DNA from: Gemmata palustris
Lineage (GTDB): Bacteria > Planctomycetota > Planctomycetia > Gemmatales > Gemmataceae
DNA: 64,000 nucleotides
Direction of reading: 5' to 3'
Assembly: GCF_017939745.1 (NCBI RefSeq)
Contig: NZ_JAGKQQ010000001.1
Coordinates: forward strand, 186,001-250,000
The position numbers and the translations under genes were made by a program. Below, one piece after another: positions 63,038 through 64,000 of the stretch. The notes below the pieces were generated by a model. It worked only from the letters and a program-made list of their open reading frames with translations. It was not told the origin of the DNA and did not search any database. Numbering within the stretch: the stretch's first letter is position 1; every line of letters starts with the position of its first letter.

Positions 63038-63483
63038 GAGCGTTCCTCTGGCTCTGGTTTCAGCGCGGGCCGTTCTATCGTAACAATAGCGACCTTCGCG
63101 AACTCCTGGCGCAGCGCTTCAGCTTTTTCCAGTGGCAGATCTCGCAGCACCGTAGCGGGTAGGTTGGATAGTAGCGCCCGTGCCTGTTCGAGCATCATGT
63201 CAGTGTGCAACCGGGCGAGCTTCGTCACCGCGTGGCGTTGATCTGCATCGAAGGCACGAATAACCAGATCGCGCCGAATCGCAACGCTGCTGGCCCATTC
63301 CGTTTCGACTTGGGGACGCACGTGTTGGATGCGTTCCAGGACGGACGCCAGTTGGTGTTGGAGCCGAAGGAACTCGCCCCGCATGTCGCCCCGTTCTTCC
63401 AGCCAATCCGCGTACACGAGTCGCGTGGCATCGTCGTTCGGGTCGGCAACGAGGGCCGCGATGAATGCTGCATCGTCGTTCAT
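62986..63483 (-). CDS. TIGR02996 domain protein with ribosomal L7/L12-like C-terminus
   Basis: 165 residues from ATG 63483. Residues 1-40 are the TIGR02996 repeat-companion domain, known as a Gemmata/planctomycete marker (F-I-A-A-L-V-A-D-P-N-D-D then L-V-Y-A-D-W-L-E-E-R-G-D). The C-terminal half contains L-P-A-T-V-L-R-D-L-P-L-E-K-A-E-A-L, resembling the C-terminal domain of ribosomal protein L7/L12, then E-F-A-K-V-A-I-V-T-I-E. The role is unknown. Its 3' end overlaps the downstream zinc-binding gene. Confidence 0.78.
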   Translation of the reverse strand: MNDDAAFIAALVADPNDDATRLVYADWLEERGDMRGEFLRLQHQLASVLERIQHVRPQVETEWASSVAIRRDLVIRAFDADQRHAVTKLARLHTDMMLEQARALLSNLPATVLRDLPLEKAEALRQEFAKVAIVTIERPALKPEPEERSWPESESAAGPPGTPSS

Positions 63484-63547
63484 GTGGCACTCTCCAGGGC
63501 CTGCGCGAGCCGAAGTTGCTCGCGTCGCCGAGTATCGTGTTTGCCGC

Positions 63548-64000
63548 TCACTTCCCGAACGGTAACGCGCCCGAGCCGCGCGGCTTGGTGGCACCGTACC
63601 CGCCCACCTTGTCGTAGACCCGAACGTAATCGACCACCATCTCGGCCGGGAATTTCGTGTTCTTGTCCGGGTTGCCCAGGAACTTGCCGCCGACCGCGAT
63701 GTTCATCACGAGGTAGAACGGCTGGTCGAACGGCGCCGGCCACGCATTGAGGTCCGACTCCTGGCGCGGCTTCACTCCCTTATCGCCGTCCAACTTACTA
63801 CTGCTCCACCAGGAGGTTTGGGTCGCGTACACTTTGCCGTCCACGGACCAACTGATCTGCCCCGGCTCCCACTCGAGCGCGTACACGTGGAAGTCCGCGA
63901 TCGTTCCCTTCTCCGGGAACTCGTAGGTCTTGCTGGTGTGGGCGTTGTTCGGCCAGCGCGAGCCGTAGTGGAGCGTGCCGAGCACCTTTGTCGGCTCCTG
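63548..64000 (-). CDS. Glycoside hydrolase family 16 enzyme, 5' end outside window
   Basis: C-terminal 150 codons are visible; the frame is open to the right edge. GH16 features: H-V-Y-A-L-E-W-E-P-G-Q-I-S-W-S-V-D-G (typical strand pair after the active site), F-Y-L-V-M-N-I-A-V-G-G and M-V-V-D-Y-V-R-V-Y at the end of the fold. The catalytic E-x-D-x-x-E motif is upstream and not in this window. Members cut beta-1,3/1,4-glucans or galactans (laminarinase, agarase and others); specificity cannot be told. A 65-bp gap separates its stop from the TIGR02996 gene. Confidence 0.88.
   Translation of the reverse strand, partial: QEPTKVLGTLHYGSRWPNNAHTSKTYEFPEKGTIADFHVYALEWEPGQISWSVDGKVYATQTSWWSSSKLDGDKGVKPRQESDLNAWPAPFDQPFYLVMNIAVGGKFLGNPDKNTKFPAEMVVDYVRVYDKVGGYGATKPRGSGALPFGK

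Overview
The window is high-GC bacterial chromosome, and its gene content points to a planctomycete of the Gemmata group (Gemmataceae). The markers are a DUF1549/DUF1553 protein next to a DUF1501 protein, two CRTAC1 (FG-GAP plus ASPIC/UnbV) proteins, a TIGR02996 domain protein, ECF sigma factors tied to Ser/Thr kinases or WD40 propellers, and WD40 and MJ0042-type zinc-ribbon proteins. This is inference from families; no rRNA or tRNA gene was recognised, so genus and species cannot be fixed.

Layout. 1-11.0 kb (minus strand): an apparently complete Tad/Flp type IVb pilus locus, read right to left as two Flp pilins, prepilin peptidase, a 591-bp gap, CpaB, secretin CpaC, CpaE/TadZ, ATPase CpaF/TadA, TadB, TadC and an OmpA-like lipoprotein cut by the left edge. 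11.3-18.7 kb: a phosphotransferase, CRTAC1 and TPR proteins (minus), then exported transglutaminase-like, esterase-like and unknown proteins (plus). 18.8-21.3 kb: an ECF sigma factor followed by a Ser/Thr kinase joined through a membrane helix to two c-type cytochrome motifs. 21.9-28.6 kb: WD40 protein, HAD hydrolase, glyA, a membrane protein and an RNA methyltransferase. 28.9-33.4 kb (minus): three genes with ATGA overlaps encoding a membrane dipeptidase, a renalase-like flavoprotein fused to CutC, and a Ser/Thr kinase. 33.5-42.1 kb: CRTAC1, a small exported protein, TauE/SafE transporter, zinc ribbon, DUF1549/DUF1553, lipoprotein and DUF1501. 42.5-49.6 kb (minus): ABC-F ATPase, PAQR/hemolysin III protein and a LolD/MacB-type ABC exporter pair. 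49.8-57.1 kb: an ECF sigma factor fused to a membrane-anchored propeller, NADAR, an Ohr-SDR-tautomerase operon (the last gene frameshifted), pyrophosphatase, an exported epimerase-fold candidate and a zinc ribbon protein. 57.2-64 kb: Hsp20, histidine kinase, PPi-type phosphofructokinase, LspA, a thioredoxin lipoprotein, a TIGR02996 pair and a GH16 enzyme cut by the right edge.

The most unusual content is: the ECF sigma/redox-kinase pair; a 92-bp palindrome carried in frame inside that kinase; the renalase-CutC fusion in a coupled operon with a kinase; the one-protein sigma factor/propeller with a DUF1553-like tail; and several long perfect inverted repeats that look like dispersed palindromic elements. 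No CRISPR array, insertion sequence, prophage or biosynthetic cluster was found.
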